From Paraburkholderia tropica (GTDB lineage: Bacteria > Pseudomonadota > Gammaproteobacteria > Burkholderiales > Burkholderiaceae), in assembly GCF_900109265.1 (NCBI RefSeq), contig NZ_FNZM01000006.1, forward strand, positions 62,001 through 126,000: a stretch of DNA of 64,000 nucleotides, given 5' to 3'. The notes under the pieces are model-generated. The model was not told where the DNA came from. It did no database searches and saw only the letters and a list, made by a program, of their open reading frames with translations. Every line of letters begins with the position of its first letter. Within the stretch, counting starts at the first letter, position 1. Positions 36,619 through 46,154 of the stretch are shown here, one piece after another. The translations under genes were made by a program, and so were the position numbers.

Positions 36619-36674
36619 TCGCGGCGCGCTCCGCGAACGCATCGCGGAGCGCGCTTCGAGACCCCGCGCAGCGC

Positions 36675-37457
36675 TCAGACTTTCATGCCGGGCAGATTCA
36701 GCGAAGCCGTGTTGCCGCCGTCGACGGGCAGCGCCTGGCCGGTGATATAGCTGGCGTCGTCGCTGGCGAGAAACGCAATCGCCGCGGCCACTTCGGCCGC
36801 GCGGCCTGGACGGCGCAGCTCGCAACGGTAGCCGAGCCGATCGATCTTGTTGAGCTCGCGTGCGCGGTCGAACACGGGCGCGGTCATGCCGGTCTCGATC
36901 AGGCCGGGGCAGACCGCGTTCACGCGGATCGCCCACGGCGCGAGATCGCAGGCGCTCGTCATCGTGAGGTTGATGACGGCGGCCTTCGAAGCGCTATAGG
37001 CATTACCGCCCGCGCCCGAGCGCACGCCGGCCACCGACGCCACATTGACGATCGCCCCTTGCCCGCGCGCGATCATCGCCTGCGAGGTCCATTTGGTGAA
37101 ATGCACGACGCCCATGAGATTGACGCCGAGGATCTGTTGCCATACCGCCGTATCGGTTTCGGCGATGATCGAATAATCGCCGCCCGCGATGCCCGCGATA
37201 TTGCAGAGCGCGTCGATTTCGCCGAAACGCTCGCGCACCTGCGCGACGCACGCGGCCACCTCGTCCTCGCGCGCGACGTCGAGCGCGCCGTGCCAGACGC
37301 GCGCCGCGTCGAACTGCGCGGCGGCCTCGGCGAGCGCGTCGCGGTTCCAGTCGACGAGCGCGACGCACGCGCCTTCGTCATACAGCCGTTGTGCCGTCGC
37401 GCGCCCGATTCCGCTGGCTGCGCCGGTCACGAGGGCCACCTTGTCCTTGAATCGCAT
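36675..37457 (-). CDS. SDR oxidoreductase of the IclR-linked cluster
   Basis: A 260-residue classical SDR with all features: VTGAASGIGRAT, LCNIAGIAG (NNAG position), Ser and YSASKAAVINL in the active site, and ITGQALPVDGG at the end. The family oxidises alcohols with NAD(P)+. It diverges from the liv transporter, sharing a 292-base control region with several IclR-type palindromes, so it is probably co-regulated with uptake. It could oxidise a hydroxy intermediate, as LvaD does in levulinate catabolism (inference). Confidence 0.93.
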   Translation of the reverse strand: MRFKDKVALVTGAASGIGRATAQRLYDEGACVALVDWNRDALAEAAAQFDAARVWHGALDVAREDEVAACVAQVRERFGEIDALCNIAGIAGGDYSIIAETDTAVWQQILGVNLMGVVHFTKWTSQAMIARGQGAIVNVASVAGVRSGAGGNAYSASKAAVINLTMTSACDLAPWAIRVNAVCPGLIETGMTAPVFDRARELNKIDRLGYRCELRRPGRAAEVAAAIAFLASDDASYITGQALPVDGGNTASLNLPGMKV

Positions 37458-37510
37458 CGTTCTTCACCTCTCGATGTGAGCGTTACCGGTTTGTTCTGAA
37501 TTGCCCGAAA

Positions 37511-37695
37511 TGCAGAATTTACGTCTGCATTGCAGAATTTATAGAGATGAACCATGAGCGTCAATCGGGCGAATCACGCTTGTTTTTACGATGCGGTATC
37601 GCAGAATTTATCTATTAGAGATAGCAATCCGGCAAATCAGCACGCTTTGCGAAGCGGTCTGGTAGTTTCCCCAGGCTGACTGCATTGCAGAATTC
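37511..37695. promoter_or_regulatory. Cluster of IclR-type operator sites between SDR and livH
   Basis: Four copies of a GCAGAATT-ending element: 37511-37520 (half site), TCTGC-ATT-GCAGA at 37524-37536, TGCGGTATCGCAGAATTTA at 37592-37610, and CTGC-ATT-GCAG at 37680-37690 followed by AATTC. They flank both divergent promoters. The same palindrome is perfect at 47331-47345 before the kinase operon, and a variant lies before iclR. Binding by that IclR protein is inferred. Confidence 0.7.
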
Positions 37696-37749
37696 ATTGC
37701 CAAATGAGCGCTCACGAAGTGCTGGCGATCGACGCACACGGAGGTCACG

Positions 37750-38619
37750 GTGGATCTGTTTTTGCAGCAGGTGCTCAACGGTTTGACGCTCGGAGGCATC
37801 TACAGCCTCGTCGCGCTGGGCCTCACGCTCGTGTACGGCATCATGGCCGTGCCCAACTTCGCGCACGGCGCGTTCTACATGGTCGGCGCCTTCGCGGCCT
37901 TCTTCCTCACGACGCACTTCGGCCTCGGCTACTGGAGCGCCATGGTGGTCGCCGCGCTCTGCGTGGGCGTGCTCGCCGTGCTCGCGGAACGCCTCGTCTT
38001 TCATCCGCTGCGCAACGCGCCCGAACTCGCGCCGATGATCGCCGCCATCGGCCTCATGCTGTTTCTCGAAGCGGGCGCGCAGGCGCTCTGGGGCACCGAC
38101 TTTCATCGCATGTCGCCGCCGTGGCCCGGCGTGCTCGAATGGGGCGGCGTGATCGCGCCCATCCAGCGTCTCCTGATCATCGCGGGCGCATTCGGCCTCG
38201 TGCTCGCGCTGCAACTGTTCCTGCATCACACCGTGGCCGGCTCGACCATCCTCGCCGTGGCGCAGAACCGCGAAGGCGCCGCGCTCATGGGCATCGATCC
38301 GCGCAAGGTGGGCATGGCCACCTTCGCGCTCTCGGGCGTGCTGGCCGCCGTGGCCGCCGCGCTCTACGCGCCCATCAACCTGATCTATCCGGCGATGGGT
38401 CAGTTAGTGATCCTGAAAGCCTTCGTGATCATCATTCTCGGCGGCATGGGCAGCGTGCCCGGCGCCGTCGTGGGCGGCCTGATCATCGGGCTCGCGGAAA
38501 GCTTCAGCGCCTTCTACGTCTCGCCCGATTACCAGGACCTGATTGCATTCGTCCTGCTCGTGGCGATCCTGTCGCTGCGCCCGCAAGGGCTCTTTTCGAG
38601 GGAGATGCGCGCATCATGA
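37750..38619 (+). CDS. livH: Branched-chain-type ABC transporter permease (LivH family)
   Basis: A 289-residue inner-membrane permease of the hydrophobic amino acid (HAAT) ABC family, with about eight helices. [29 protein letters not shown] is the classic LivH start and [21 protein letters not shown] the conserved coupling region. The start codon is GTG with GGAGG 5 bases before it. It begins the operon livHMGFK; its TGA overlaps the livM start. In such operons cargo ranges from amino acids to aromatic or alicyclic acids. Confidence 0.95.
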   Translation: MDLFLQQVLNGLTLGGIYSLVALGLTLVYGIMAVPNFAHGAFYMVGAFAAFFLTTHFGLGYWSAMVVAALCVGVLAVLAERLVFHPLRNAPELAPMIAAIGLMLFLEAGAQALWGTDFHRMSPPWPGVLEWGGVIAPIQRLLIIAGAFGLVLALQLFLHHTVAGSTILAVAQNREGAALMGIDPRKVGMATFALSGVLAAVAAALYAPINLIYPAMGQLVILKAFVIIILGGMGSVPGAVVGGLIIGLAESFSAFYVSPDYQDLIAFVLLVAILSLRPQGLFSREMRAS

Positions 38620-39614
38620 TGCCTACGCGCAATCTGGGCTGGCTCGCGCTGTTCGTGATCGGCCTCGCCCTGCCGTTTCTCGTGCGCTCCGATTATTCGC
38701 TCACGGTCATGTCGACGGCCTTCATCTTCGCGCTCGCGACGATCGGCCTGAATCTGCTCACCGGCTACACCGGCCAGTTCAATCTCGCGCACGGCGGCTT
38801 CATGGCGGTGGGCGCGTACACGGTGGGCATTCTCACCGTGGATTACCAGGTGCCGTTCTGGATCGCGTTCGCACTCGCGGGCGTGGTAAGCGTCGTGCTG
38901 GGCTTTTTCGTCGGCCTCGTTTCGCTGCGCCTGAAAGGCAACTACTTCGCGATCTTCACGCTCTGCGTGGGCTACATCATCTTTCTCGCGATCGAGAAAT
39001 GGGACAGCCTCACGCACGGCGTGGTGGGCATCATCGGCATCGCCGCGCCGCCTTCGATCGGCTCGATCTCCTTCGAGAGTCCGCGCGCGCTCTATTACCT
39101 CACGTTCGCGTTTCTCGCCGCGGGCATGTGGATCATGCACCGCATCGTCAATTCACTCGTGGGCCATACCTTCGTGGCGATCCGCAACAGCGAGCATCTC
39201 GCGCAGGCGCTCGGCATCGACCTCATGCGCAACAAGATGCTCGCGTTCCTGATTTCGACGTTCTATGCGGGCATCGCGGGCGGCCTCTATGCGGGCTTCG
39301 TGCGTTTTCTCGGCCCCGATCTCGCCAACATCGGCCATACCTTCGACATGACGATGTACGTGGTGGTCGGCGGCATCGGCACGCTGGCCGGTCCGCTGCT
39401 CGGCGCGATTGCGCTGCCGTGGCTCACGCAGTCGCTGCAGTTCATGCAGGACTATCGCTTTCTCGTCTTCGGCCCCTTGCTGATCGTGCTGCTGATCTTC
39501 CTGCCGCGCGGTCTCGTCGGTCTTTATCAGAGCGTGCGCAGCCGCCTCGCCACGCGCGATGTTGCGCCCGCGCGAACGCGCCGCGCCACGTCCAGCGGAG
39601 ACGGCCATGCTTGA
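38616..39614 (+). CDS. livM: Branched-chain-type ABC transporter permease (LivM family)
   Basis: A 332-residue permease, the partner of LivH. Conserved LivM pieces are TIGLNLLTGYTGQFNLAHGGFMAVGAYTVG, GVVGIIGI, and GGIGTLAGPLLGAI. About nine to ten helices are followed by a basic cytoplasmic tail (RSRLATRDVAPARTRRA). The start ATG (38616) overlaps the livH stop by four bases, and the end overlaps livG by eight, so the genes are translationally coupled. Confidence 0.95.
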   Translation: MMPTRNLGWLALFVIGLALPFLVRSDYSLTVMSTAFIFALATIGLNLLTGYTGQFNLAHGGFMAVGAYTVGILTVDYQVPFWIAFALAGVVSVVLGFFVGLVSLRLKGNYFAIFTLCVGYIIFLAIEKWDSLTHGVVGIIGIAAPPSIGSISFESPRALYYLTFAFLAAGMWIMHRIVNSLVGHTFVAIRNSEHLAQALGIDLMRNKMLAFLISTFYAGIAGGLYAGFVRFLGPDLANIGHTFDMTMYVVVGGIGTLAGPLLGAIALPWLTQSLQFMQDYRFLVFGPLLIVLLIFLPRGLVGLYQSVRSRLATRDVAPARTRRATSSGDGHA

Positions 39615-40374
39615 AATCGCTTCGCTCTCGAAACACTTCGGCGGTCTGACTGCGGTCAGCGACGTCAGCACGCGCATCGACGAAGCCCGCATCAACGCGA
39701 TCATCGGTCCGAACGGCGCGGGCAAGACCACGTTCTTCAATCTGATCAGCGGCATGTACCGGCCGAGCACGGGCAGCATCAAGCTGCGCGGTCAGGACGT
39801 CACCGGCCTGCGCGCCGATCAGATGGCGCGGCTCGGCGTGGCGCGCACGTTTCAGGCGACCGCGCTGTTCGAGACGGCTTCGGTGCTCGAGAACCTGATC
39901 GTGGGCCACCGTCTGCGCACGCGTTCGAATCTCTGGGACGCCCTGCTGCGCACCGCGCGTTGCAAGCACGAGGAACGCCTGTGCCGCGACAAGGCGCGCG
40001 AATCGCTCGACTTCGTGGGACTCGCGCATCTGGAAACGAAGCCCGCGGGCGCTATCACGCAGGAGGAGCGCAAGCGCGTGGCGATTGCGCTCGCGCTGGC
40101 CACCGACCCGACCGTGCTGCTGCTCGACGAACCGGCGGGCGGCGTGAATCCCGAGGAGACCGACGGCCTCGCGGCGCTGATCCGCAAGATCGCGCGGCGC
40201 GGCATGACGGTGTGCCTCGTCGAACACAAGATGAGCATGATCATGAATCTCGCGGACAAGATCATGGTGCTCGACCACGGCGAAAAAATCGCCGAGGGCA
40301 CGCCCGACGAAATCCGCAAGAACCAGGCGGTGATCGACGCCTATCTCGGGAGCGACCATGCTGACGTTCAATGA
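39607..40374 (+). CDS. livG: ABC transporter ATPase (LivG family)
   Basis: A 255-residue ATPase of the HAAT transporter. Walker A is GPNGAGKTT (about residues 36-44), Walker [11 protein letters not shown], and the switch His lies in VEHKM. The signature motif is unusual: where most LivG proteins have LSYGQQ, this one reads ITQEER, lacking the Ser and Gly. Divergent forms are known in some HAAT subfamilies, so activity is still likely. It overlaps livM by 8 and livF by 17 bases. Confidence 0.94.
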   Translation: MLEIASLSKHFGGLTAVSDVSTRIDEARINAIIGPNGAGKTTFFNLISGMYRPSTGSIKLRGQDVTGLRADQMARLGVARTFQATALFETASVLENLIVGHRLRTRSNLWDALLRTARCKHEERLCRDKARESLDFVGLAHLETKPAGAITQEERKRVAIALALATDPTVLLLDEPAGGVNPEETDGLAALIRKIARRGMTVCLVEHKMSMIMNLADKIMVLDHGEKIAEGTPDEIRKNQAVIDAYLGSDHADVQ

Positions 40375-41065
40375 CGTGAGCCTCGACTACGGCAGCTTTC
40401 GCGCGCTGCACGGCATCAATCTGCGCGCCGACGAAGGCGAACTCGTGGTGCTGCTCGGCGCGAACGGCGCGGGCAAAAGTTCGATCTTTCGCGCGGCCAG
40501 TGCGCTCACGCGCGCGAGCGCCGGGCGTATCCGGCTCAAGGACGTCGACCTCGTCGGCAAGCGTCCCGCCGAGGTGGTGCGCGCGGGCGTGATCCACTGC
40601 CCCGAGGGACGCAAGCTGTTTCCCGCGCTCTCGGTGCTGAAGAATCTGATGCTCGGCGCGTATCCGCATCGGCGCGACCGCGCGGGCAATCGCACGCGGC
40701 TCGACGACGTATTCGGCCTCTTTCCCGATCTCGTCAAACGCAAGGACGATCCGGCCGGCGCGCTGAGCGGCGGTCAGCAACAGATGGTCGCCATCGGCCG
40801 CGCGCTGATGAGCCGTCCGCGCGTGCTGCTGCTCGACGAACCCTCGCTCGGCCTCGCGCCGCTCGTCGTCAAGCAGACTTTCGAGGTGATCCAGCGCATC
40901 AATCGCGCGGGCACCACGGTGCTGCTCGCGGAGCAGAACGCGCACGCGGCGCTGAAGATCGCGCATCGCGCTTACGTCGTGGAGTCGGGCCGCATCGTGC
41001 TCGAAGGCGACTACGACAGTCTTGCGGGCAACGAAGCCGTGCGCCGCGCCTATGTGGGCGGATAA
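40358..41065 (+). CDS. livF: ABC transporter ATPase (LivF family)
   Basis: A 235-residue ATPase, the second nucleotide-binding subunit. Walker [10 protein letters not shown], a canonical signature [16 protein letters not shown], Walker [12 protein letters not shown] and the switch region [10 protein letters not shown] are intact. [12 protein letters not shown] is the usual LivF start. Its start lies 17 bases inside livG, in another frame. The intact signature here, against the altered one in LivG, suggests the two ATP sites differ in function. Confidence 0.95.
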   Translation: MLTFNDVSLDYGSFRALHGINLRADEGELVVLLGANGAGKSSIFRAASALTRASAGRIRLKDVDLVGKRPAEVVRAGVIHCPEGRKLFPALSVLKNLMLGAYPHRRDRAGNRTRLDDVFGLFPDLVKRKDDPAGALSGGQQQMVAIGRALMSRPRVLLLDEPSLGLAPLVVKQTFEVIQRINRAGTTVLLAEQNAHAALKIAHRAYVVESGRIVLEGDYDSLAGNEAVRRAYVGG

Positions 41066-41121
41066 GGCCGCGACGCTCGCCCCGCGCATTCAACGATAGC
41101 CCCTCCCTCAAGGACACGTAC

Positions 41122-42297
41122 ATGATCGTCAAGCAGCTGTGCCTCGCGCTTTCCGCCACCTTTGCCGCCTCGCTCATCGTCGCCTCGCCCGTGATGGCGC
41201 AGGAGAGCACCGTGCATATCGGCTTTTCGGGGCCGCTCAGCGGCGGCGCCGCCAAATACGGGCAGAACGTGCTCGAAGGCATGCAGATGGCGGTGGCCGA
41301 AATCAATCAGGCCGGGCTCGTCGTGGGCGGCAAGAAAGTGAAGGTCGACGTGGTCGCGCTCGACGACCAGTACAACCCGAGCGAAACGGCCATCAACGCG
41401 CGCCGTCTTTCGCAGGAATACAGCGCGCCGGTCGTGCTGGTGCCGCACTCGGGCGGTTGTTACGCCGTTCAGACGATCAACGCGCAGCAGAATCTCCTGT
41501 TGCTCGCCTACACGAGCGTGCCGCAGCTCGCCGCGCGCGGCAATCCGCTGACGATCCGCATCCCGCCGGAATTCACTTCGTACACGCCTGCTTTCGTGAA
41601 GTACGAGATGAGCAAGTACGGCAAGGAAGTGGCCATCGCGAGCACCGACACCGATTACGGCAAGGCATGGACGGCGGCATTCAAGCCCGCGTGGGAAGCC
41701 GCGGGCGGCAAGGTCGTCGCCGACAATCCGCTCTCGTACAACCGCGCCACCGACTTCTACAGCGGCGTGAGCCGCGTGCTGGCCGCGAAGCCCAAGGTCA
41801 TCTTCGTGGGCGGCCCGTCCGAACCTACGGGCCTGATCATTCGCCAGGCGCGCGAACTCGGCTTCAAGGGCGGCTTCGCGGTGATGGACCAGGCCAAGCT
41901 CGACGAAGTCGCAAAGATCGCGGGCGGCTACGGCGCGCTCGAAGGCTCGATTGGCGTGATGCCGATCGGCGACGATCCCTCGCCCGACGCCAAGTCCTTT
42001 GTCGCGCGCTTCACGAAGACGCATGCGGGCCGTCTGCCGACGCAGGAAGCGTCGCTGAACTACACCGCCGTGTGGGCGACCGCGCAGGCGATGAAGATCG
42101 CGGGCACGACGACCGACGCCGCCGCGATCCGCAAGGCCTACGATCAGGCGCTGAAATCGCTCTCGCCGCAGAACAATCCGCATGGCCTCACCGGCGTCGA
42201 TGCGCGCGGCGGCATCACGATGGGCCGAGCCGTGGTGGCCGTGGTCGAGAACGGCAACATCAAGGCGCTGCCCGACTCGGTCGCTTCGGCGAAGTGA
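41122..42297 (+). CDS. Periplasmic substrate-binding protein of the Liv-type transporter
   Basis: A 391-residue type I periplasmic binding protein (LivK/HAAT family). A signal peptide ends at VMAQES (about residue 26). The mature part begins VHIGFSGPLSGGAAKYGQNVLEGMQMAVAEIN, typical for this fold. Ligand residues cannot be assigned to a known ligand. AAGGA precedes the ATG at 41122. Placing the binding protein last in the operon is common for aromatic-acid and other non-amino-acid HAAT systems. A strong terminator follows. Confidence 0.94.
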   Translation: MIVKQLCLALSATFAASLIVASPVMAQESTVHIGFSGPLSGGAAKYGQNVLEGMQMAVAEINQAGLVVGGKKVKVDVVALDDQYNPSETAINARRLSQEYSAPVVLVPHSGGCYAVQTINAQQNLLLLAYTSVPQLAARGNPLTIRIPPEFTSYTPAFVKYEMSKYGKEVAIASTDTDYGKAWTAAFKPAWEAAGGKVVADNPLSYNRATDFYSGVSRVLAAKPKVIFVGGPSEPTGLIIRQARELGFKGGFAVMDQAKLDEVAKIAGGYGALEGSIGVMPIGDDPSPDAKSFVARFTKTHAGRLPTQEASLNYTAVWATAQAMKIAGTTTDAAAIRKAYDQALKSLSPQNNPHGLTGVDARGGITMGRAVVAVVENGNIKALPDSVASAK

Positions 42298-42345
42298 TCG
42301 CATTGAACCGCATCGCCTTGAACTGAATCGACCGGCATGAAGCAA

Positions 42346-42381
42346 CGGCGCCGTCGCGCAAGCGCGGCGCCGGTTTTTTTT
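42346..42381 (+). terminator. Terminator between the binding protein and the lactonase gene
   Basis: CGGCGCCG (42346-42353) pairs with CGGCGCCG (42365-42372), extended inward by GCGC pairs, then an eight-T run. It ends only 15 bases before the next ATG, so it may also tune read-through into the lactonase gene. Confidence 0.85.
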
Positions 42382-42395
42382 CTCGCGAGGATTCC

Positions 42396-43265
42396 ATGAC
42401 GCACACCAGAACGCCCGAGGTATTCGTCGAAGGACTGTGTTTTGCCGAAGCGCCGCGCTGGCACGCGGGCAAGCTGTGGTTTTCCGATTTCTTTCGCCAC
42501 GAAGTGCTGTGCGCCGACGCGAGCGGCCGGCTCGAATCGGTGGCACATGTGCCGCATTCGCCAAGCGGACTCGGCTGGCTGCCGGATGGCACGATGCTGG
42601 CCGTATCGATGCACGATTGCACCGTACTGGCGATAGAAAACGGCAACGATAACGGCGCGACGCGCGTCTACGCCAATCTCTCGAAGTACGTGCCGGGCCC
42701 GTGCAACGACATGCTCGTCGATCCGGCCGGGCGCGCCTATGTGGGCAATTTCGGCTTCAATCTCTATGCAGACGAACCGGAGCGCGCCACCGATCTGCTC
42801 TGCGTGCTACCCGACGGCAGCGTGCGCGTGGCCGCGCGCGAATTGCGCTTTCCGAACGGCATGGCGCTCACGCCCGATGGCCGCACGCTGATCGTCGCGG
42901 AAACGTTCGGGCAGCGCATCAGCGCATTCGATGTCGATGTGGAAGGCAACGGTGCGCTGTCACGCCGCCGCGTGTTCGCGGACCTTGCCGGCAGCTATCC
43001 CGATGGTCTCTGCCTCGATGCCGAAGGCGCGGTGTGGGTGGCGGACGCACGCGGCAATCGCGTGCTGCGCATGAAAGAAGGCGCGGGCATCGTCGACAGC
43101 ATTGCGATGGGCGACGAGCAATGCTACGCGTGCACGCTCGGCGGCGAGGACGGCCACACGCTGTTTCTGTGCGCCGCGCCCGGCATCGGCGCCGAGAACG
43201 GCGCGCGACGCGCGGGCCGCATCCTCGCCGTGCGCGTGGACGTGCCGCACGCCGGCTTGCCCTGA
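42396..43265 (+). CDS. SMP-30/gluconolactonase family lactonase
   Basis: A 289-residue six-bladed beta-propeller of the SMP-30/regucalcin family, calcium- or zinc-dependent lactonases that open gamma- and delta-lactones. Metal-site features are FVEGLCFAEAPRWHAGKLWFSD (first-blade Glu), GPCNDMLVDPAGRAYVGNFG (Asn, Asp) and SYPDGLCLDAEGAVWVADARG (Asp). GAGG lies before the ATG. It is last in the liv cluster, suggesting that the imported compound is, or becomes, a lactone. The exact substrate is unknown. Confidence 0.92.
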   Translation: MTHTRTPEVFVEGLCFAEAPRWHAGKLWFSDFFRHEVLCADASGRLESVAHVPHSPSGLGWLPDGTMLAVSMHDCTVLAIENGNDNGATRVYANLSKYVPGPCNDMLVDPAGRAYVGNFGFNLYADEPERATDLLCVLPDGSVRVAARELRFPNGMALTPDGRTLIVAETFGQRISAFDVDVEGNGALSRRRVFADLAGSYPDGLCLDAEGAVWVADARGNRVLRMKEGAGIVDSIAMGDEQCYACTLGGEDGHTLFLCAAPGIGAENGARRAGRILAVRVDVPHAGLP

Positions 43266-43292
43266 GCGCGGCTTACGCAAACCCTCGAACGC

Positions 43293-44864
43293 TCAATGCG
43301 CGGACGTCCCGAACGTATCGCGCAACTCGCGCTTGAGCACCTTGCCGATCGCGCTACGCGGCAGCGCCTCGACCACCACCACTTCGGCAAGCCGCTGCAT
43401 CTTGCCAAGGCGCTCGTTGGCCCACGCGGCGATGGCGTCCGATGTCGCGCCATCGCCACTGCCTTCACGCCGCGTAACGAAAGCGACAGGCGTTTCGCCC
43501 CAACGCTGCGAACTCACGCCGACCACCGCCGCTTCCATCACCGCCGGATGGCCGAGCAGCACCTGCTCCAGATCGCTCGGATAGATATTGAAGCCGCCCG
43601 AAATAATCATGTCCTTCTTGCGGTCCATGAGCACGAGAAAACCGTCCTCGTCGAAGCGGCCGATATCGCCGGTGCGAATGAAACGCTGCCCGTCGCGGTC
43701 GTGCCATTCGGCTTCAGCGGTCTTCTCCGGCTGGCGATAGTAGCCCGTCATCATGGTCGGCGAGCGCCCCACGATTTCGCCGATGCTGCCCGGCGGCAAC
43801 TCCTCGCCCGCCGCGTCGATCAAACGCATTTCGTGCCCAGGCATGGGCTTGCCGACCGTATGCAGCTTGGCGGGAAACTCGTCCGCACACAGCTCGCACG
43901 ACGCGCCGCCTTCCGTCATGCCGTAAAACTCGGTGAGACTGCCGGGCCAGCGCCGCACCACGTCGGCTTTGAGCGCGGCATTGAACGGTGCACTCGTGCA
44001 GGACTTCGAAATAAAACTCGAGAGATCGTAGCGATCGAATTCCGGTTCCGCGAGCAGGCGCTGATATTGAACCGGCACCAGCATCGTGTGCGTCGCGCGA
44101 TGCTGCTGCGCGAGTTCGAGGTAACGCTTCGTCTCGAACCTCGGCATCAGCACGACGGTGCCGCCCAGCGCGAAGGTCGGAAAGAAACTCACAAGTGTGG
44201 TATTCGAATAGAGCGGCGTGGAAATCAGCGTAACGGCTTCGGGACCATAACCGCGCGAGACGCTGCGCAGCGCATAAGCGAAGCGCATGGCGTGCGACTG
44301 TACGATGCCCTTCGGCATGCCCGTCGTGCCCGACGAATAGATGATGTTGAATGCCCACTGCGGCTCGATGCGCACGTCGCGCGGTGCCTGGCCACGCGGG
44401 GCGAGCCATGCGTCGAGGCTCGTGAACGCCGCGTTCCCGGTCTGTGCGTCGAGCCTCACGCGGCGCACGGCCGGCGCTTTCGCCGCGCCGTCCAGCGCGC
44501 GCTGCACCGGCTCATCGAGAAATAGCACGCGCGCGCCGGCATTCTCGATCATGCCCGCGAGGCTGTCCGGATGCGAAGCCGGCGACAGCGGCGCGACCGC
44601 CGCGCCCGCGCGCAACGCGCCGAGAAACACTGCCGCGTACCACGGCGACGCGTTCGCGCAGATCGCCACCACGTCTTCGGGCTTCACGCCGTCGCGCTGC
44701 AAGGCGCTCGCGCACTGATCGATCATCGCGTCGAATTCGGCGTAGCTATAAACCGTGCCGTCGCAAACGAGCGCCGCGTGATCGCCCTGCTCGCGCGCCC
44801 ATCTGCGGATCTGCTCGCCGATGCTTTCGAACGGCGGCTGGTCGAGCGCTGCTGTGGAAGTCAT
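43293..44864 (-). CDS. Acyl-CoA synthetase (AMP-forming, class I)
   Basis: A 523-residue ANL-superfamily ligase that activates a carboxylic acid to its CoA thioester. The P-loop IIYSSGTTGMPKGIVQSH (about residues 172-189), the A5 region LTEFYGMTEGG, TGDIGRFDEDGFLVLMDRKKD, and the C-terminal catalytic Lys region RSAIGKVLKREL are all present. The acyl pocket is not readable. It is the third gene of the minus-strand operon kinase-ACAD-ligase, 18 bases after the dehydrogenase. In the Lva pathway the equivalent enzyme is LvaE. Confidence 0.93.
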   Translation of the reverse strand: MTSTAALDQPPFESIGEQIRRWAREQGDHAALVCDGTVYSYAEFDAMIDQCASALQRDGVKPEDVVAICANASPWYAAVFLGALRAGAAVAPLSPASHPDSLAGMIENAGARVLFLDEPVQRALDGAAKAPAVRRVRLDAQTGNAAFTSLDAWLAPRGQAPRDVRIEPQWAFNIIYSSGTTGMPKGIVQSHAMRFAYALRSVSRGYGPEAVTLISTPLYSNTTLVSFFPTFALGGTVVLMPRFETKRYLELAQQHRATHTMLVPVQYQRLLAEPEFDRYDLSSFISKSCTSAPFNAALKADVVRRWPGSLTEFYGMTEGGASCELCADEFPAKLHTVGKPMPGHEMRLIDAAGEELPPGSIGEIVGRSPTMMTGYYRQPEKTAEAEWHDRDGQRFIRTGDIGRFDEDGFLVLMDRKKDMIISGGFNIYPSDLEQVLLGHPAVMEAAVVGVSSQRWGETPVAFVTRREGSGDGATSDAIAAWANERLGKMQRLAEVVVVEALPRSAIGKVLKRELRDTFGTSAH

Positions 44865-44882
44865 GTCGTGGTGCTCCGCTGA

Positions 44883-46100
44883 TCAGAGATAGCTCGCGAG
44901 TTCCATCTTGGCGATGGCGTTGCGATGCACTTCGTCCGGGCCGTCCGCGAGGCGGATCGTGCGGGCGCTCGCGTAGGCGCGCGCGAGACCGAAATCGTCG
45001 CTCACACCCGCGCCGCCATGCGCCTGAATCGCCCAGTCGATCACCTGGCAGGCCATCGCGGGCGCGGCCACCTTGATCATCGCGATCTCCTTGCGCGCCG
45101 CCTTGTTGCCCACGGTGTCCATTTTCCATGCCGCGTGCAGCACGAGGAAACGCGCCTGATCGATGAGAATACGCGCATTCGCAATGCGCTCGCGCGTGAC
45201 GCCCTGATCCGCAATCGCGCGGCCAAATGCCGTGCGTTTCGCGGTGCGTTTGCACATGGCTTCGAGCGCGCGTTCGGCGCGGCCAATCAATCGCATGCAG
45301 TGGTGAATGCGACCCGGCCCGAGCCGCCCTTGCGCGATTTCAAAACCGCGACCCTCTCCGAGCAGCACATTCGTGACCGGCACGCGCACGTTTTCGAACA
45401 GCACTTCGGCGTGACCGTGCGGAGCATCGTCGTAGCCGAACACGGGCAGATGACGCAGCACCGTGACGCCGGGCGTATCGAGCGGCACCAGCACCATCGA
45501 CTGGCGCTGATGACGATTCTCGCCGTGCGGATCGGTTTTACCCATGAAAATAAGGATCTTGCAGCGCGGATCATTTGCGCCCGAGGTCCACCATTTGCGC
45601 GCGTTGATCACGTAATGGTCGCCGTCACGCTCGATGCGCGCTTCGATATTGGTCGCATCCGACGAGGCCACGGCGGGCTCGGTCATCGCAAAACCCGAGC
45701 GGATCGTGCCGTCGAGCAGCGGGTCGAGCCACGCGCGCTTTTGCGGCTCACTGCCGTAGCGCAGCAGCGTTTCCATATTGCCCGTGTCGGGCGCGGAGCA
45801 ATTGAACGGTTCCGCGCCGATGGCCGAGCGCCCCATGATTTCGCACAGCGGCGCGTATTCCAGATTCGTGAGGCCGCCCTCGGATTCGTGCGCAGGCAGA
45901 AACAGATTCCACAGTCCCGCACCGCGCGCCTTGTCCTTGAGTTTTTCCATCACGGGCGCGGGCTGCCACGGATTGCCCGCACGGCGCGCCGCGTCCATTT
46001 CGGCCGCGAACTGTTCCTCCGCCGGATACACATGCTGATCCATGAAGGCCGTGAGCCGCGCCTGGAGATCCTTCACCTTGCTCGAATGTTCGAAGTTCAT
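44883..46100 (-). CDS. Acyl-CoA dehydrogenase, ACAD10/11-like
   Basis: A 405-residue FAD acyl-CoA dehydrogenase. [18 protein letters not shown] is the FAD/acyl site, and the C-terminal [37 protein letters not shown] (shown here in two overlapping motifs, HGGAG and ADGPDEVH) is typical of the ACAD10/11 and LvaC group rather than short-chain enzymes, which have YEGTS. That group works with APH-type kinases on 4-hydroxyacyl-CoA. The kinase gene is 54 bases upstream, on the same strand. Group assignment is by motif only. Confidence 0.9.
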   Translation of the reverse strand: MNFEHSSKVKDLQARLTAFMDQHVYPAEEQFAAEMDAARRAGNPWQPAPVMEKLKDKARGAGLWNLFLPAHESEGGLTNLEYAPLCEIMGRSAIGAEPFNCSAPDTGNMETLLRYGSEPQKRAWLDPLLDGTIRSGFAMTEPAVASSDATNIEARIERDGDHYVINARKWWTSGANDPRCKILIFMGKTDPHGENRHQRQSMVLVPLDTPGVTVLRHLPVFGYDDAPHGHAEVLFENVRVPVTNVLLGEGRGFEIAQGRLGPGRIHHCMRLIGRAERALEAMCKRTAKRTAFGRAIADQGVTRERIANARILIDQARFLVLHAAWKMDTVGNKAARKEIAMIKVAAPAMACQVIDWAIQAHGGAGVSDDFGLARAYASARTIRLADGPDEVHRNAIAKMELASYL

Positions 46101-46154
46101 AAGCTGATTTCCGCTGGATTGACCGGTTGAATGTCGCGCGAGGCTCGCGCCGCG

